Below the pieces are notes generated by a model, which was not told the origin of the DNA, did no database searches, and was given only the letters and a program-made list of their open reading frames with translations. A stretch of 5,094 nucleotides of DNA from Gemmatimonadota bacterium (GTDB lineage: Bacteria > Gemmatimonadota > Gemmatimonadetes > Gemmatimonadales > Gemmatimonadaceae): contig JARIET010000216.1 of assembly GCA_031127185.1 (NCBI GenBank), positions 1-5,094 on the forward strand, given 5' to 3'. Both the position numbers and the translations under genes were made by a program. Shown in pieces: positions 4,498 to 5,094 of this stretch (position 1 is its first letter; each line of letters opens with the position of its first letter).

Positions 4498-5094
4498 GTG
4501 CGCCACATCTACATCCACGTGCCATTCTGCAGCCGTCGATGCAGCTATTGCGACTTCTCGATCGCTGTCCGCCGTGATGTTCCAGCCCAGGCTTTTGTGG
4601 AGAACGTCGGCGCCGAGCTCCGCACGCGAATCACAAATCTGACTTCACCTGCGCTCACAGATGTTGAAACTCTCTACATCGGCGGCGGCACTCCGTCCAA
4701 GCTTGGCGCGCTCGGAATTCAACAGATGTACGCGGAGTTGACGGTATCAGGCATGCGGTTGGTTCCTGGCGCCGAGTTCACGATGGAGGCCAATCCGGAG
4801 GACATCACACCTGCCGCGGTGGCAGCATGGCGGGAGGTCGGTGTGAACCGCCTGTCCATCGGTGTCCAATCCTTTGACGCCGATGTCCTGAGTTGGATGC
4901 ACCGGACTCATACCGCCGCCGACGCCGCCACGGCTGCCCGGGTGGCGAGAGATGGCGGGTTCAAGGACATCTCGGTTGACCTTATCTATGCCCTCCCGGA
5001 ACGGCTGAACAGAGACTGGGACGCCGATCTTTCAAAGGCGCTCGATCTGGCCCCGGACCATCTATCTCTGTACGGACTAACCGTGGAACCGCAC
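4498..5094 (+). CDS. hemW: Radical SAM heme chaperone HemW, 5' part (truncated by window edge)
   Basis: First 199 codons of HemW, a radical SAM family protein that binds heme and delivers it to target proteins. It was long mis-annotated as oxygen-independent coproporphyrinogen III oxidase (HemN). The reading frame is open to the right edge; full HemW proteins have roughly 380 residues, so about half is present. Visible motifs are HVPFCSRRCSYCDF with the [4Fe-4S] ligands C11, C15 and C18, LYIGGGTPS (59-67), MEANPEDIT (96-104), GVNRLSIGVQSF (115-126) and ISVDLIYALPE. The residue two after C18 is phenylalanine where true HemN has a fourth cysteine, which supports HemW over HemN. The GTG at 4498 is chosen because an in-frame TAA at 4474-4476 limits extension and the family motif starts within ten residues. 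It has no Shine-Dalgarno. The gene probably belongs to the obgE-dprA operon, 57 bases after dprA across AT-rich DNA that may also carry its own promoter. Confidence 0.94.
   Translation, partial: MRHIYIHVPFCSRRCSYCDFSIAVRRDVPAQAFVENVGAELRTRITNLTSPALTDVETLYIGGGTPSKLGALGIQQMYAELTVSGMRLVPGAEFTMEANPEDITPAAVAAWREVGVNRLSIGVQSFDADVLSWMHRTHTAADAATAARVARDGGFKDISVDLIYALPERLNRDWDADLSKALDLAPDHLSLYGLTVEPH

Noticed and set aside
4498..5094. Calling this gene hemN (coproporphyrinogen III dehydrogenase)
   Set aside because: The motif is CxxxCxxC followed by D-F, without HemN's extra cysteine two residues after the third ligand, and the surrounding motifs are HemW-like.

Overview
The window is a compact, GC-rich stretch of bacterial chromosome (about two thirds G+C by eye). 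It holds five complete protein genes and one truncated at the right edge. The genes are housekeeping types, and I see no RNA gene, transposase, CRISPR array or phage gene. The intergenic style points to a Gemmatimonadota-like bacterium: C-rich CACGTCCCCC decamers sit directly before start codons, and CTCAACT/AGTTGAG heptamers lie between convergent genes. A lipoprotein with an AgmX/PglI-like tail fits too. That placement is inference, not proof.

Left part (1-1782). A Rhizobium etli ReAV-type L-asparaginase on + (about 60-1046) converges with a small lipoprotein gene on - (1178-1684). The whole gap between them is a nested inverted repeat built from heptamers. It folds into one long imperfect hairpin that also contains the asparaginase stop codon. 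A 98-base divergent spacer then separates the lipoprotein gene from the next gene.

Middle and right part (1783-5094), all on +. First comes a double carboxymuconolactone-decarboxylase-fold protein of unknown substrate. It is followed by a C-rich decamer-repeat leader, then obgE, dprA and the first 199 codons of hemW. obgE and dprA overlap by one base, so they are almost certainly co-transcribed and translationally coupled. hemW follows dprA after 57 bases of strikingly AT-rich DNA. That spacer holds an inverted repeat and a possible 22-codon ORF ending two bases before the hemW GTG. obgE (ribosome assembly GTPase), dprA (single-strand DNA handling in transformation) and hemW (heme chaperone) share no pathway; the cluster looks like a conserved housekeeping operon.

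The most unusual material is non-coding: the decamer arrays before two genes that lack visible Shine-Dalgarno sequences, the roughly 135-base heptamer hairpin, and the AT-rich island between dprA and hemW. I found no clear new multi-gene system.
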